The notes beneath the pieces are model-generated. The model did not search any database, was not told where the DNA came from, and saw nothing but the letters and a program-made list of their open reading frames with translations. A stretch of DNA of 64,000 bases from Streptomyces deccanensis (GTDB taxonomy: Bacteria > Actinomycetota > Actinomycetes > Streptomycetales > Streptomycetaceae). The first letter of the stretch is position 1, and the number at the start of each line of letters is the position of its first letter. Below are positions 1-8,699 of the stretch, one piece after another. The DNA lies in contig NZ_CP092431.1 in NCBI RefSeq assembly GCF_022385335.1, forward strand, positions 6,634,001 to 6,698,000, written 5' to 3'. The translations under genes were made by a program, and so were the position numbers.

Positions 1-34
1 CGCGGGGAACTGCGCGAGAAGCCCCACCGGAGCC
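1..34 (+). repeat. Intergenic repeat, copy 1 (cut by window edge)
   Basis: This is the truncated left copy of the short repeat whose core reads GGGGCGCGGGGAACTGCGCG. Here it continues GAGAAGCCCCACCGG, the same extension seen in the copies near 4262 and 62005. It lies just past the 3' end of the minus-strand gene 61-465. The outer GGGGC/GCCCC and inner CGCG pairs let it fold into a small hairpin. Confidence 0.8.
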
Positions 35-60
35 GCACCCGACAACGCGCCCCCGGGCGG

Positions 61-465
61 CTACGCACTCAACGGCACAGCCGCATGCGCGTCCATCCGC
101 GAAGCCGCCAGAATCGCCGACGCCGTGTCCGCCCGCGACGCGGCGACGACGAGCGCCCGCCCCGCGAGCGCGTGCGCCCTCCGGTGCAGCCCGGCGACGT
201 CACCCTCGCCCTCGTCGGCGGCGGCGAAGCGTACGGGAGGCCGGCCGCCCCGCAGCCGGGCGACCTGCGCGGTCAGCGCCTCCGCGGCCGCGTCGAGGTC
301 GTCGGAAGGGGTCAGTGCGCGGAGTTCGTCGGTCACTGCCAGCAGGGCCGCCAGGTGACCCGCGAGCTGGATGTCCAGCTCTTCCTCACGTGAACGGTGA
401 GGGAAGTCGGAGGAGGTCGTGCCGGCCATCGTGTGGACCGACTTCGTGCGGATCGGCTCGTACAT
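61..465 (-). CDS. Conserved hypothetical protein
   Basis: A 134-residue protein of unknown function, predicted soluble, with no signal peptide or membrane segment. It begins MYEPIRTKSVHTM, has a helical stretch around residues 28-50 (LDIQLAGHLAALLAVTDEL), and ends in an alanine-rich helix. I chose ATG at 465 over an in-frame GTG at 495 because GGAGG lies 7 nt before it. It is followed on the same strand by the intergenic repeat at the window edge, and an AlaT-type aminotransferase gene lies upstream on the same strand. A short dyad at 502-516 sits in its promoter region. I recognise no named family; the codon use and ribosome site support a real gene. Confidence 0.75.
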   Translation of the reverse strand: MYEPIRTKSVHTMAGTTSSDFPHRSREEELDIQLAGHLAALLAVTDELRALTPSDDLDAAAEALTAQVARLRGGRPPVRFAAADEGEGDVAGLHRRAHALAGRALVVAASRADTASAILAASRMDAHAAVPLSA

Positions 466-501
466 GGGATGGCCTCCAAGCTCTCGGACGACCACTCTAC
501 C

Positions 502-516
502 TTAGATTCGGTCTAA
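502..516. promoter_or_regulatory. Small dyad upstream of the 61-465 gene
   Basis: TTAGA-N5-TCTAA, a perfect 5-bp dyad in an unusually A/T-rich patch, 37 bp upstream of the start codon at 465. Position and symmetry fit an operator or promoter element. The cognate regulator is not evident in the window, so this is inference from position alone. Confidence 0.3.
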
Positions 517-565
517 AGTTGAGCGAGGTCCGAAAGCCCCGGTTCGCCGTACTCGGCGCGTGGTG

Positions 566-1777
566 TCAGGCCTGCCCGTACCCGTCCAGGAAGTTCCCGA
601 TCCGGGTGATCGCGGACCGCAGGTCACCCACCGTCGGCAGGGTCACGACCCGGAAGTGGTCGGGTTCGGCCCAGTTGAAGCCGGTGCCCTGCACGACCAT
701 GATCTTCTCCTGTCGGAGCAGGTCGAGGACCATCCGCCGGTCGTCCTTGATCTTGAAGACGTTCGGATCGAGGCGCGGGAACAGATACAGCGCCCCCTTC
801 GGCTTCACACACGTGACGCCCGGGATCTGCGTGAGCAACTCGTACGCGACGTCCCGCTGCTCCTTCAGCCGCCCGCCCGGCAGCACCAGGTCGTTGATCG
901 TCTGCCGCCCGCTGAGCGCGGCGACCACCCCGTGCTGCCCGGGCATGTTCGCGCACAGCCGCATGTTCGCGAGGATCGTCAGACCCTCGATGTAGGAGTC
1001 GGCGTGCGCGCGCGGCCCGGAGATCGCCATCCAGCCCACCCGGTAGCCGGCCACCCGGTACGCCTTCGACATGCCGTTGAAGGTGAGGGTCAGCAGATCG
1101 GGGGCGACCGAGGCCGTCGGCGTATGCGTGGCGCCGTCGTAGAGGATCTTGTCGTAGATCTCGTCCGAGCAGACCAGCAGGTTGTGGCGGCGCGCGATGT
1201 CCGTCAGCCCGCGCAGGACCGCCTCGTCGTACACCGCGCCCGTCGGGTTGTTCGGGTTGATGATGACGATCGCCTTGGTGCGGTCGGTGACCTTCCGCTC
1301 GACGTCCGCGAGGTCCGGCATCCAGTCGGACTGCTCGTCGCAGCGGTAGTGCACGGCCGTGCCCCCGGACAGGGAGACCGCCGCCGTCCACAGCGGATAG
1401 TCCGGCGACGGTACGAGCACCTCGTCGCCGTCGTCGAGCAGGCCCTGCATGGCCATCACGATCAGCTCGGAGACCCCGTTGCCGATGAAGACGTGCTCGA
1501 CGTCCGTCTCGATGCCGAGGGTCTGGTTGTGCATGACGACGGCCCGGCGCGCGGCGAGCAGGCCCTTGGCGTCGCCGTACCCGTGGGCGCTGGACACGTT
1601 CCGGAGGATGTCCTCCAGGATCTCGGGCGGGCACTCGAAGCCGAACGCCGCCGGATTGCCCGTGTTCAGCTTGAGGATCCGATGCCCCGCCGCCTCAAGC
1701 CGCATCGCCTCCTCGAGCACCGGGCCCCGGATCTCGTAACAGACGTTGGCGAGCTTGGTCGACTGGATCACCTGCAT
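566..1777 (-). CDS. alaT: AlaT-type PLP-dependent aminotransferase
   Basis: Class I/II aminotransferase of 403 residues, expected to interconvert alanine and pyruvate using glutamate/2-oxoglutarate in the cytosol. The N-terminus (TKLANVCYEIRGPVLEEA) closely matches E. coli AlaT, which has NVCYDIRGPVLKEA. Further family marks are NPNNPTGAVYD for substrate and PLP contacts, the Schiff-base lysine in FNGMSKAYRVAGYR (about residue 239), and NMPGQHG near the C-terminus. Length is normal for the family. ATG at 1777 was chosen because homology begins there; upstream in-frame codons have no AlaT similarity. No strong Shine-Dalgarno is visible. The divergent neighbour starts at 2007, so the two probably share a promoter region. 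Confidence 0.9.
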   Translation of the reverse strand: MQVIQSTKLANVCYEIRGPVLEEAMRLEAAGHRILKLNTGNPAAFGFECPPEILEDILRNVSSAHGYGDAKGLLAARRAVVMHNQTLGIETDVEHVFIGNGVSELIVMAMQGLLDDGDEVLVPSPDYPLWTAAVSLSGGTAVHYRCDEQSDWMPDLADVERKVTDRTKAIVIINPNNPTGAVYDEAVLRGLTDIARRHNLLVCSDEIYDKILYDGATHTPTASVAPDLLTLTFNGMSKAYRVAGYRVGWMAISGPRAHADSYIEGLTILANMRLCANMPGQHGVVAALSGRQTINDLVLPGGRLKEQRDVAYELLTQIPGVTCVKPKGALYLFPRLDPNVFKIKDDRRMVLDLLRQEKIMVVQGTGFNWAEPDHFRVVTLPTVGDLRSAITRIGNFLDGYGQA

Positions 1778-2006
1778 GTCCGTGAGCTTACGGCGCGGTA
1801 ACGCCTTCCGGGCCGTGTTTTCCACCACGTGGGACGGCCGCATTACCCCGAAATGCCCCGCCGCTGTCCCCCAGGCCCCCTCCTCTCTAGAATCCGCGTG
1901 CGGGTCCGGCCGACCCCCCACCGCACGGCCGCCGACCGCACGACACCTGGCCGTACGCCGCCGAGACCTGGGCGCACGGCCCACGACACGAAGGCAGCGG
2001 AACGCG

Positions 2007-2927
2007 ATGAATGGGGTGGGCGGCGTGGACAGCGCGCACGGGCCGGACCGGAACGAGGCCGACACCGGGACACCGCCGAACGTGTACCTCCCCGTCGGCG
2101 ACCCCCGCTCCACCCCGGCCTACGAGATCTTCGCGGACCCGGCCACGGCCCACGGCTGGCAGAACGCCTACGACGACACGGTCCAACTCGACGAGGTCGT
2201 GCCCCCGGCGCCGGGCCCGGCTGAGAACGCCCCGGCCGCCGGTGCGTCTGCGGGTGCGCGCGGGCCTGGCTTGCCGTACGGGGATCCGTCGTACGGGGAG
2301 GACCCGTCGTACGGCGGCGCTGTGCCGTACGACGGCGACGCGTCGTACGACGGCGGCACACCGCACGAGCACGGCGGGGGCGCGCCTTACGAAAACGGCG
2401 CGCCCTCTGGCGATGGCGCGCCCCACGAGGGCCGTGCCCCGTACGGCGGCGTGGGGGCCGGGCGGCGGGCGCGGGCCGTCGACGGGCGGCGGAGCACGCT
2501 CGGGCGGCGACGGGCCCGCCGGCGTGGCGCGCTGGTCGCGGGCGGGATCGGCGCCGCGGTGCTGGTCGGGGCCGTGACGGCGGGACTGGCCGGGCTCGGC
2601 ACCTCGGAGAAGGGGTCGCCCGACGCCCCGGGAACCGTCCCGTCCGCCACGTCCGACGGCCGTGCCGGGGGCACGGACACCGCCACCCCGTCGGCCGACG
2701 AAACCTCCGACGCGGGTGCCACGACATCGTCCGGCGACAGCTCGCCGGACGCCTCCACGTCCCCGACCTCCTCCGCCACCACCGACGAGCCGTCGCGCTC
2801 CGCGTCGCCCACCGCCACCTCGGCCCCACCGTCCACCGCCACCTCCGACACCGAGGCCCCCTCGTCCCGAGGCAACTCCAACGGCAACCAGGGCAGGGGC
2901 CAGGGCGCGACCAAGGACCCCAAGTAA
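2007..2927 (+). CDS. Repetitive single-pass membrane protein
   Basis: A 306-residue protein of unknown function. Residues 1-80 are acidic and soluble. Residues 80-150 are a degenerate repeat rich in Tyr, Gly, Asp and Pro (units such as GDPSYGEDPSYGG and GAPYENGAPSG). A basic patch (RRRARRRG) follows, then one hydrophobic helix around residues 175-195 (LVAGGIGAAVLVGAVTAGLA). The remainder is a long Ser/Thr/Ala/Pro-rich tail of about 110 residues. This layout suggests a cytoplasmic N-terminus and an exposed, flexible C-terminus. The ATG at 2007 has only a weak upstream purine run. It stands alone on the plus strand. No enzymatic motif is visible. Confidence 0.7.
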   Translation: MNGVGGVDSAHGPDRNEADTGTPPNVYLPVGDPRSTPAYEIFADPATAHGWQNAYDDTVQLDEVVPPAPGPAENAPAAGASAGARGPGLPYGDPSYGEDPSYGGAVPYDGDASYDGGTPHEHGGGAPYENGAPSGDGAPHEGRAPYGGVGAGRRARAVDGRRSTLGRRRARRRGALVAGGIGAAVLVGAVTAGLAGLGTSEKGSPDAPGTVPSATSDGRAGGTDTATPSADETSDAGATTSSGDSSPDASTSPTSSATTDEPSRSASPTATSAPPSTATSDTEAPSSRGNSNGNQGRGQGATKDPK

Positions 2928-3277
2928 CCACGGCCGGCCCCCGGTCCGCCGCCGACCGCTGGCCGCTGGCCGCTCCCGGAGGTCGCGTCCGGAGGTCGCG
3001 TCCGATCTCCGGCCGCACATCCGTCCTCGCACCGCCGGCCTGGCGCCGACGTCCGGCCGCACCACCGTCCTCGCCCACCGACGCCTGCCCTCGCCCCCCC
3101 CGGCGTCCCCGAGTCGGCCTCCTCGCCCGCCCCCACCCCCTGGCCGAAGATCGCGCGGCCGGAACCAACTCCTTGCTCGTCCTCCACATCGCCCTCACAA
3201 TGCGCATGACAAACTGCGGTGGCCGGAAGATCTTCTGCCACCACGCAGCCACATAGCTGTAGTGAGGGGACCCCCAC
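2928..3277. other. Intergenic region upstream of the secreted protease
   Basis: I see no gene in these 350 bases. They hold short direct duplications (GGAGGTCGCGTCC twice around 2979-3004, CCGCTGG twice just before) and very C-rich DNA. Composition relaxes after 3180, with an A/T-richer patch near CACAATGCGCATGACAA that could hold the promoter. GAGGGGA at 3264-3270 is the ribosome site for the ATG at 3278. I do not see a convincing terminator for the gene ending at 2927. Confidence 0.5.
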
Positions 3278-4201
3278 ATGAGAAAGCCTCTCGTTGCCTC
3301 GCTGTTCGCCCTGGTGATCACCGGGGCCGGCGCGGCACCGGCGGTCGCGGCGCCGGCCCCGGCGGCGGCACCCGGGAAGTCGGCGGACGCGGTCGTGAAC
3401 AGTGTGGTCGGCGGCGTCGTCGACACCGCGAACAAGACCGTCGCCGACCTCACGACCCCCGCGGTGCAGGCCGTCAACTTCGCCGGCACCGTCTCCCTCA
3501 GCAACTGTTCCGGCTCGGTCGTCCGGATGCCCGACTCCGAGGACAACGACCCGGCGCTGGTCATGACCAACGGCCACTGTCTGGAGACCGGCTTCCCGAC
3601 CCCCGGACAGGTCATCGTCGACCGTGCCTCCACCCGCACCTTCGGCCTGCTGAACTCCGCAGGCACCCGCGTCGGCACCCTGCGCGCCAGCAAGATCGCG
3701 TACGGCACGATGACCGACACGGACATGGCGGTGTACCAGCTCACCACCACGTACGCGCAGATCAAGAGCACGTACGGCATCGACGCGCTCGTCTACGACA
3801 CCACCCGCCCGGCCGCCGGCACCGACATCAGCGTCGTCTCCGGGTACTGGAAGCGGATCTACAGCTGCGACGTCGACGGGTTCGCGTACCGCCTGAAGGA
3901 GGGTGACTGGACCTGGAAGGACTCCATCCGTTACACCTCCGCCTGCAACACCATCGGCGGCACCTCGGGCTCCCCGGTGGTCAACGTCGCGACCAACAAG
4001 GTCGTCGGCGTCAACAACACGGGCAACGAGAGCGGTGAGCGCTGCACCGTCAACAACCCCTGCGAGGTCGACGCGAACGGCACCGTGACCGTCCGTCAGG
4101 GCATCAACTACGCCCAGCAGACCTGGCACGTCCCCGCCTGCTTCGGCGTGGACAACAAGCTCGACCTGACGGCGGCCGGCTGCGTGCTCCCCAAGCCGTA
4201 G
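3278..4201 (+). CDS. Secreted trypsin-like serine protease
   Basis: A 307-residue exported endopeptidase of chymotrypsin-like fold. A Sec signal peptide occupies residues 1-25 (MRKPLVASLFALVITGAG, then an APAVAA-type cleavage region). The triad is visible in order: His in VMTNGHCLE, Asp in DTDMAVYQL, and Ser in GGTSGSPVV. Cysteines in SNCSGS, GHC and elsewhere could form disulfides outside the cell. The ribosome site GAGGGGA is well placed before ATG 3278. The gene is monocistronic, followed by the intergenic repeat and a convergent D-aminoacylase gene. Substrate preference cannot be read from the sequence. Confidence 0.85.
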   Translation: MRKPLVASLFALVITGAGAAPAVAAPAPAAAPGKSADAVVNSVVGGVVDTANKTVADLTTPAVQAVNFAGTVSLSNCSGSVVRMPDSEDNDPALVMTNGHCLETGFPTPGQVIVDRASTRTFGLLNSAGTRVGTLRASKIAYGTMTDTDMAVYQLTTTYAQIKSTYGIDALVYDTTRPAAGTDISVVSGYWKRIYSCDVDGFAYRLKEGDWTWKDSIRYTSACNTIGGTSGSPVVNVATNKVVGVNNTGNESGERCTVNNPCEVDANGTVTVRQGINYAQQTWHVPACFGVDNKLDLTAAGCVLPKP

Positions 4202-4261
4202 CGCTCCGCTCGGGGGGGCGTGGGGGCTACCGGGCCCCTCGGTCGTTCTTCGGCCGCGGAC

Positions 4262-4300
4262 CGGTGGGGCTTCTCGCGCAGTTCCCCGCGCCCCTGAAAG
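4262..4300 (-). repeat. Intergenic repeat, copy 2
   Basis: Minus-orientation copy of the GGGGCGCGGGGAACTGCGCG repeat, with the GAGAAGCCCC extension, between convergent genes. A CCCCTG...CAGGGG step follows directly, giving a hairpin. Its place at the end of two converging transcripts fits a terminator role. Confidence 0.8.
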
Positions 4301-4318
4301 GACAGGGGCGGGCCCGCG

Positions 4319-5965
4319 TCAGTCAGGTGCCCGACGCACCGCCCGGCCCGCCAACACGTCCGTCCGGCGGCCGTCCTCGATGACGAAGCGGCCGTCGACC
4401 AGGACGTGCGGGATGCCGATGGGCAGGGTGCGCGGTGCCTCGTAGGTCGACCCGGCTGCCACGGTCGCCGGGTCGAAGAGGACCAGGTCGGCGCGGTGGC
4501 CCTCGCGGACGAGTCCCCGGTCCGCGAGGCGCAGCCGCGCGGCGGGACGTGAGGTGAGATGGGCGACGCACTCCTCCAGGGAGAGCACGCCCAACTCCCT
4601 CACGTACCGGCCGAGATAGTGGGGGAACGTCCCGTACGCGCGCGGATGCGGCTTGTCCCCGCGCAGGATGCCGTCGGATCCGCCGGTGTGCACGCGGTGG
4701 CGCATGATGGTCCGCACGTTCTCCTCGTGCCCGACGTGCTGGAGGATCGTCGTGCCGAGCCGGTCCTCGACGAGCAGCCGGCGGGCGGTCACCCAGGGCT
4801 CCTCGCCGCGCGCCTTCGCCGACCGCGCGACCGTCCGGCCCACGTACGACGACAGCGCCGGGTCGGTGACGCCCGAGATCTCGATGGTGTCCCACTCGAT
4901 GGGCACGCCGTGGCAGCCGTCGGCGCCCACGACCTCCATGTGGTGCCGGATACGTCCGGCCGTCTCGTCGTCCGCCAGCCGCGCGAGGATCGCCTCGGGG
5001 CCGCCCTCGCTCGCCCAGCTCGGCAGCATCGCGACGAGCGTCGTGCAGCCGGGGGTGTAGGGGTACGTGTCGAGGGAGATGTCCGCTCCGGCGGCGAGCG
5101 CGTCGTCCAGGAGGGCCAGCAGCTCGGGCGCCCGCCCCTCGTTCACCCCGAAGTTCATGGTGGCGTGGGCCAGATGGAGGGCGCAGCCGGCCTCCCGGGT
5201 CAGCGCGACCATCTCCTCGTACGCCCGGAGCGCGCCCGCCCCGTACGAGCGGTGGTGCGGGCAGTAGTAGCCGTCGTACGCCGCCACCACCCGGCACAGC
5301 TCGGTGAGTTCGGCGTCCTTCGCGTACATGCCGGGGGTGTACGTCAGCCCCGACGACATCCCGACCGCCCCCTCCCGCAGCCCCGCTGCCACCAACTCCC
5401 GCATACGGTCCAGCTCTTCGGGGGTCGCCTCCCGGTCCTCCCACCCCACGGCGAGCATCCGGACCGTCCCCTGCGGCACGAGGTACGCCGCGTTCACGGC
5501 GATGCCCTCGCCGCCGAAGCCGTGGTCGAGCCGGTCCAGGTACTCGCCGACCGAGCGCCAGGTGAAGTCGACGTCCTCGCCGTAGCCGTTCCAGCCGGTG
5601 ATCGCGCGGCGGACCTCTTCGAGGGTGCGGTCGTCGACGGGCGCGTACGACAGTCCGTCCTGGCCGATGACCTCCAGGGTCACCCCCTGGGCCGCCTTCG
5701 CGGTGTGCTCGGGGTCCCGCAGCAGCGCGAGGTCGCTGTGGGCGTGCATGTCGATGAAGCCGGGGGCCAGGACCAGGCCCTCGGCGTCGACCTCCCGCCG
5801 GGCCCTCGGCCGCTGGCACCCCGCCGCGGCCGCCTCCTTGACGATCGACGTGATCCTGCCGCCTGCCACGACCACGTCGGCGCGGTAGGAGGGGTCGCCG
5901 GAGCCGTCCACGACCTCGGCGTCACGGAAGACCAGCTCGTCCATGCGCGCCACCCGTTCGTCCAT
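4319..5965 (-). CDS. D-aminoacylase (N-acyl-D-amino-acid deacylase)
   Basis: Amidohydrolase-superfamily enzyme of 548 residues, expected to hydrolyse N-acyl-D-amino acids to free D-amino acids. The metal-binding strand HAHSDLALL follows GFIDM near residue 75. HHRSYGAGALRAYEE, HLAHATMNFG and HTGGSDGI carry the later His and Asp ligands, and the C-terminal region ends in the usual beta domain (ADLVLFDP, VLVDGRFV). Length fits D-aminoacylases and dihydroorotase-like hydrolases (about 480-550). ATG at 5965 has GAGAGG 8 nt upstream; GTG 5974 lies on that site and ATG 5944 is a later alternative. The 32-nt gap to the next gene upstream suggests one operon: deacylation here, then removal of the D-amino acid amine by the neighbour. 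Confidence 0.88.
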   Translation of the reverse strand: MDERVARMDELVFRDAEVVDGSGDPSYRADVVVAGGRITSIVKEAAAAGCQRPRARREVDAEGLVLAPGFIDMHAHSDLALLRDPEHTAKAAQGVTLEVIGQDGLSYAPVDDRTLEEVRRAITGWNGYGEDVDFTWRSVGEYLDRLDHGFGGEGIAVNAAYLVPQGTVRMLAVGWEDREATPEELDRMRELVAAGLREGAVGMSSGLTYTPGMYAKDAELTELCRVVAAYDGYYCPHHRSYGAGALRAYEEMVALTREAGCALHLAHATMNFGVNEGRAPELLALLDDALAAGADISLDTYPYTPGCTTLVAMLPSWASEGGPEAILARLADDETAGRIRHHMEVVGADGCHGVPIEWDTIEISGVTDPALSSYVGRTVARSAKARGEEPWVTARRLLVEDRLGTTILQHVGHEENVRTIMRHRVHTGGSDGILRGDKPHPRAYGTFPHYLGRYVRELGVLSLEECVAHLTSRPAARLRLADRGLVREGHRADLVLFDPATVAAGSTYEAPRTLPIGIPHVLVDGRFVIEDGRRTDVLAGRAVRRAPD

Positions 5966-5997
5966 GCGGGTCACCTCTCAGGACTCGGCGGCCGGGA

Positions 5998-7287
5998 TCA
6001 GAAGAACGTACGGACGTAGTCCGTGACGGTCCCGTCCGCCTCCACCACCGGAATCAGCTTCCACTTGTCGAACGACGTGCACGGATGCGACAGCCCCAGC
6101 CCCACCCAGTCGCCGACCTCCACCGCCGCGCCGGCCTCCGTGCGCAGCCACGCGTGCTGGTCGGACAGCCCCGTCACCGTGATCCCGGTGGCGTCGCGGA
6201 CCGCGCCCGTGCCCGCGTCCCGCACCACCTCCGCCGACGGCAGATCGAGATCGTGCGCCGCGTCGCGCTTGCCCGCGTTGACGAAGGCTTGCTCGGGGGA
6301 GGGGCGGGAGACGACCTGGGCCCAGAGCCGGAAGGCGGGCTCCAGGGCGCCCTCCTCGGGGATCCGGTTGAAGGGGGTGATCCGGCGGTAGTGCCCGGCG
6401 TCGTGCGAGACGTACGCGCCGGACCGCAGCAACTTCAGTACCGGCACGGACAGTTCGGGCAGCTCGGCGAAGACCTCGGCCACCGCGTCGAACCAGGCGC
6501 TGCCACCCGCGCTGACGATCACCTCGTCCAGCCCCGCGAACCGCCCCGCCTTGTCGAAGTCGACGGCCAGCGCGGTGAGCCGGCGCAGCCACGCCCCCAC
6601 CCGCTCCGGATCCGCGCCCGGCACCTCGCCCTCGTACCCGGCGACCCCGACCAGGCGCAGCGTGTCGACCCCGGCCACCGCGTCCGCGACCGCCGCGCAC
6701 TCGGCCTCCGTACGCACGCCGGTGCGCGCGCCCTCACCGGCGCCCAGCTCCACGACGACGTCCACCGGACGCGCCGGACGCGCGGAACCCCGTAGCGCCG
6801 CGTCCATCAGCTCCACGCCACGCACCGAGTCGACGTAACAGACGAACCGGAAGCCGGGGTCGGCCGCCAGTTCGTCGGCGATCCAGCGCAGGGCCACCGG
6901 GTCGACGACCTCGTTGGCGAGGAAGATCCGCTCTATCCCGAACTCCCGTGCCACCCGCGCCTGGTGGGGCACGGCGAGGGTGATGCCCCAGGCGCCGCGC
7001 TCGATCTGCCGCCGGAACAGTTCCGGCGCCATGGACGTCTTGCCGTGCGGGGCGAAGGCGAGGCCGTGACGCGCGGAGTAGGTCTCCATCAGCGCCAGGT
7101 TGTGCTCCAGGTGCTCGGCGGAGAGGGCGAGCACGGGGGTGGTGAAACCGCCGGTGAACAGGTTCCGCCGCTGTGCGGCCAGCTCGGCCACTGTCAGGCC
7201 GTCGGCGTCCGGCGGCAGTCCCTTGAAGCGGTGGTCGACGCGCTCCTCCGCGAGCCGGGCCAGCGCTTCGACACTCTCGACACCCAT
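5998..7287 (-). CDS. PLP-dependent D-amino-acid deaminase/aldolase (alanine racemase fold)
   Basis: A 429-residue fold-type III PLP enzyme of the D-threonine aldolase / D-serine dehydratase-like group. The N-terminal barrel carries the PLP lysine in FAPHGKTSMAPELF (about residue 72). The C-terminal domain has SHPCTSFDKW, whose His-x-Cys pair matches the zinc ligands known in eukaryotic-type D-serine dehydratase. It probably deaminates or cleaves the D-amino acids released by the adjacent D-aminoacylase. ATG at 7287 follows AGGGAGA. The gene is divergent from the sugar kinase gene, with a near-central 25-bp palindrome between them. Whether it acts as deaminase or aldolase cannot be settled from the sequence. 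Confidence 0.82.
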   Translation of the reverse strand: MGVESVEALARLAEERVDHRFKGLPPDADGLTVAELAAQRRNLFTGGFTTPVLALSAEHLEHNLALMETYSARHGLAFAPHGKTSMAPELFRRQIERGAWGITLAVPHQARVAREFGIERIFLANEVVDPVALRWIADELAADPGFRFVCYVDSVRGVELMDAALRGSARPARPVDVVVELGAGEGARTGVRTEAECAAVADAVAGVDTLRLVGVAGYEGEVPGADPERVGAWLRRLTALAVDFDKAGRFAGLDEVIVSAGGSAWFDAVAEVFAELPELSVPVLKLLRSGAYVSHDAGHYRRITPFNRIPEEGALEPAFRLWAQVVSRPSPEQAFVNAGKRDAAHDLDLPSAEVVRDAGTGAVRDATGITVTGLSDQHAWLRTEAGAAVEVGDWVGLGLSHPCTSFDKWKLIPVVEADGTVTDYVRTFF

Positions 7288-7304
7288 GGGATCTCCCTGA
7301 CGAG

Positions 7305-7329
7305 GAACGTTGCATGCTATGCAACGTTC
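7305..7329. promoter_or_regulatory. Perfect 11-bp-arm palindrome, probable IclR operator
   Basis: Arms GAACGTTGCAT and ATGCAACGTTC are separated by GCT. The palindrome lies 18 bp upstream of the 7287 start, between the divergent D-amino-acid genes and the kinase-IclR-RidA genes. IclR-family regulators bind short palindromes in divergent promoters, and the IclR gene is two positions away. A partial third half (ATTGCGTATGC) follows at 7330-7340. Confidence 0.65.
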
Positions 7330-7429
7330 ATTGCGTATGCCGCTCACTGCTGTCTAACATCCCAGCCAGCGCCGGGTCAACGGCGCCGACCCACCCCCCC
7401 AGCCGACGCGACGAGGAGCCTCCACCATC

Positions 7430-8699
7430 GTGACCGCCGACGGACTCCGTTCCCCCGACGCCGCTCCCGCCGACGTCGACGTGGTCGCGCTCGGCGAGTC
7501 CATGGTCACCTTCCTGCCCACCCGCCCCGGACGCCTCGCCGACGTGCCCTCCTTCGACCGGGCCATCGGCGGCGCGGAGTCCAACGTGGCCTGCGCGCTG
7601 GCCGCCGCCGGCCACACGACGCGCTGGGTCAGCCGGGTCGGAGCCGACGGCTTCGGCGACCACCTGCTGGAGGAGATCGGCTCCTACGGCGTCGACGTGA
7701 CCTCCGTACGCCGCGACCCCGCCCGCCCGACAGGCGTGTACTTCCGCACCGCGGCCGACCGAGCCACGGACACCCACGAAGTCGCCTACTACCGCGCCGG
7801 TTCGGCCGCCTCGGCGATGTCGACGTCAACCGTGGACCTCACCGCCGTACGCGCCGGACGCGTCCTGCACCTGACCGGCATCACGGCCGCCCTGTCCGAC
7901 AACTGCCTCCGCCTGCTCCACGACCTGACGGCCCCCCGCCCCGACCACCACCCCCTGATCTCCTTCGACGTCAACCACCGCCCCGGCCTCTGGAGCGACA
8001 CCGAGGGCCCCCACGTCCTCCTCGAACTGGCCCGCCGCGCCGACATCGTCTTCGTCGGCGAGGACGAGGCCCAACAGGCCTGGGGCATCACCGGCGGACC
8101 CACGGCGATCCGCACCCTCCTGCCGGAGCCGACCACCCTCGTGGTGAAACAAGGAGCGCGCGGAGCCACCCTGTTCACCCGCACGCCCCCACGCGCGGAC
8201 CGGCCGCCCACGGACGGAAGGGGCGTGCCGGGGGGTGTCCGCCCGCAGCGGCCGGCGTCCACCACCGGGTACTTCCCCACCCGACGGCGCCCGCCGGACC
8301 GAGGACGGAGACCCCCGGCACGCCCCCGACCCCACCCCCACCGCGGGCGACCCCGAGACGACGCGCACCGAACCGGTCACGGACACGGACACGGACACGA
8401 CGACGTTCGTCCCCGCCCCCACCGTCCAGGTCGCGGCAGCGACCGGCGCCGGCGACGCCTTCGCCGCCGGCTTCCTCTCCGCCACCCTCCGCGCCCTCCC
8501 CGCCAAGGCCCGCCTCCGCCACGGCCACCTCATGGCGGCGGCCACCCTCACCGTCCCCGGCGACCTCGGCACCCCACCCCACCGCGACCACGCCGACCGC
8601 CTCGCCGCCCTGGACGACGACGCGTGGGGGACACTTCGACTCGCCCCCGGCTGGACTGACGTACCGGACCGGGCCGAGGAGGAGGTACCCACCCCATGA
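7430..8699 (+). pseudogene. PfkB-family sugar kinase, frame broken by an inserted element
   Basis: Related to 2-keto-3-deoxygluconate kinases. From GTG 7430 (GAGGAG at 7413-7418) one frame gives a normal N-terminal portion: DVVALGESMVTFLP, then AIGGAESNVACALAAAGH (sugar-binding region), and on to LVVKQGARGATLFTR at about 8180. The essential C-terminal signature AATGAGDAFAAGFL (anion hole and catalytic Asp) lies in another frame at about 8430-8475, and that frame ends with TGA at 8697-8699. The switch falls across a repeat element at 8217-8333 that also occurs at 25873-25992. As written, no single frame gives a complete kinase. Possible readings are a true disrupted gene, a sequencing error, or two polypeptides. 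The stop overlaps the IclR start (ATGA). Confidence 0.7.
8217..8333. mobile_element. Small terminal-inverted-repeat element, copy A
   Basis: About 115 bp. The left arm at 8220-8241 (core GCGTGCCGGGGGGTGTCCG) and the right arm at 8306-8326 (core CGGAGACCCCCGGCACGC) are imperfect inverted repeats. The interior includes CCCGCAGCGG next to the left arm and GACCGAGGA next to the right arm. The same arrangement and much of the same sequence recur at 25873-25992. It has no coding capacity of its own, so it resembles a MITE or REP-type element. A further GCACGCCCC at 8181-8189 can pair with the left arm, offering an alternative hairpin. It sits exactly where the kinase reading frame changes. Confidence 0.65.
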
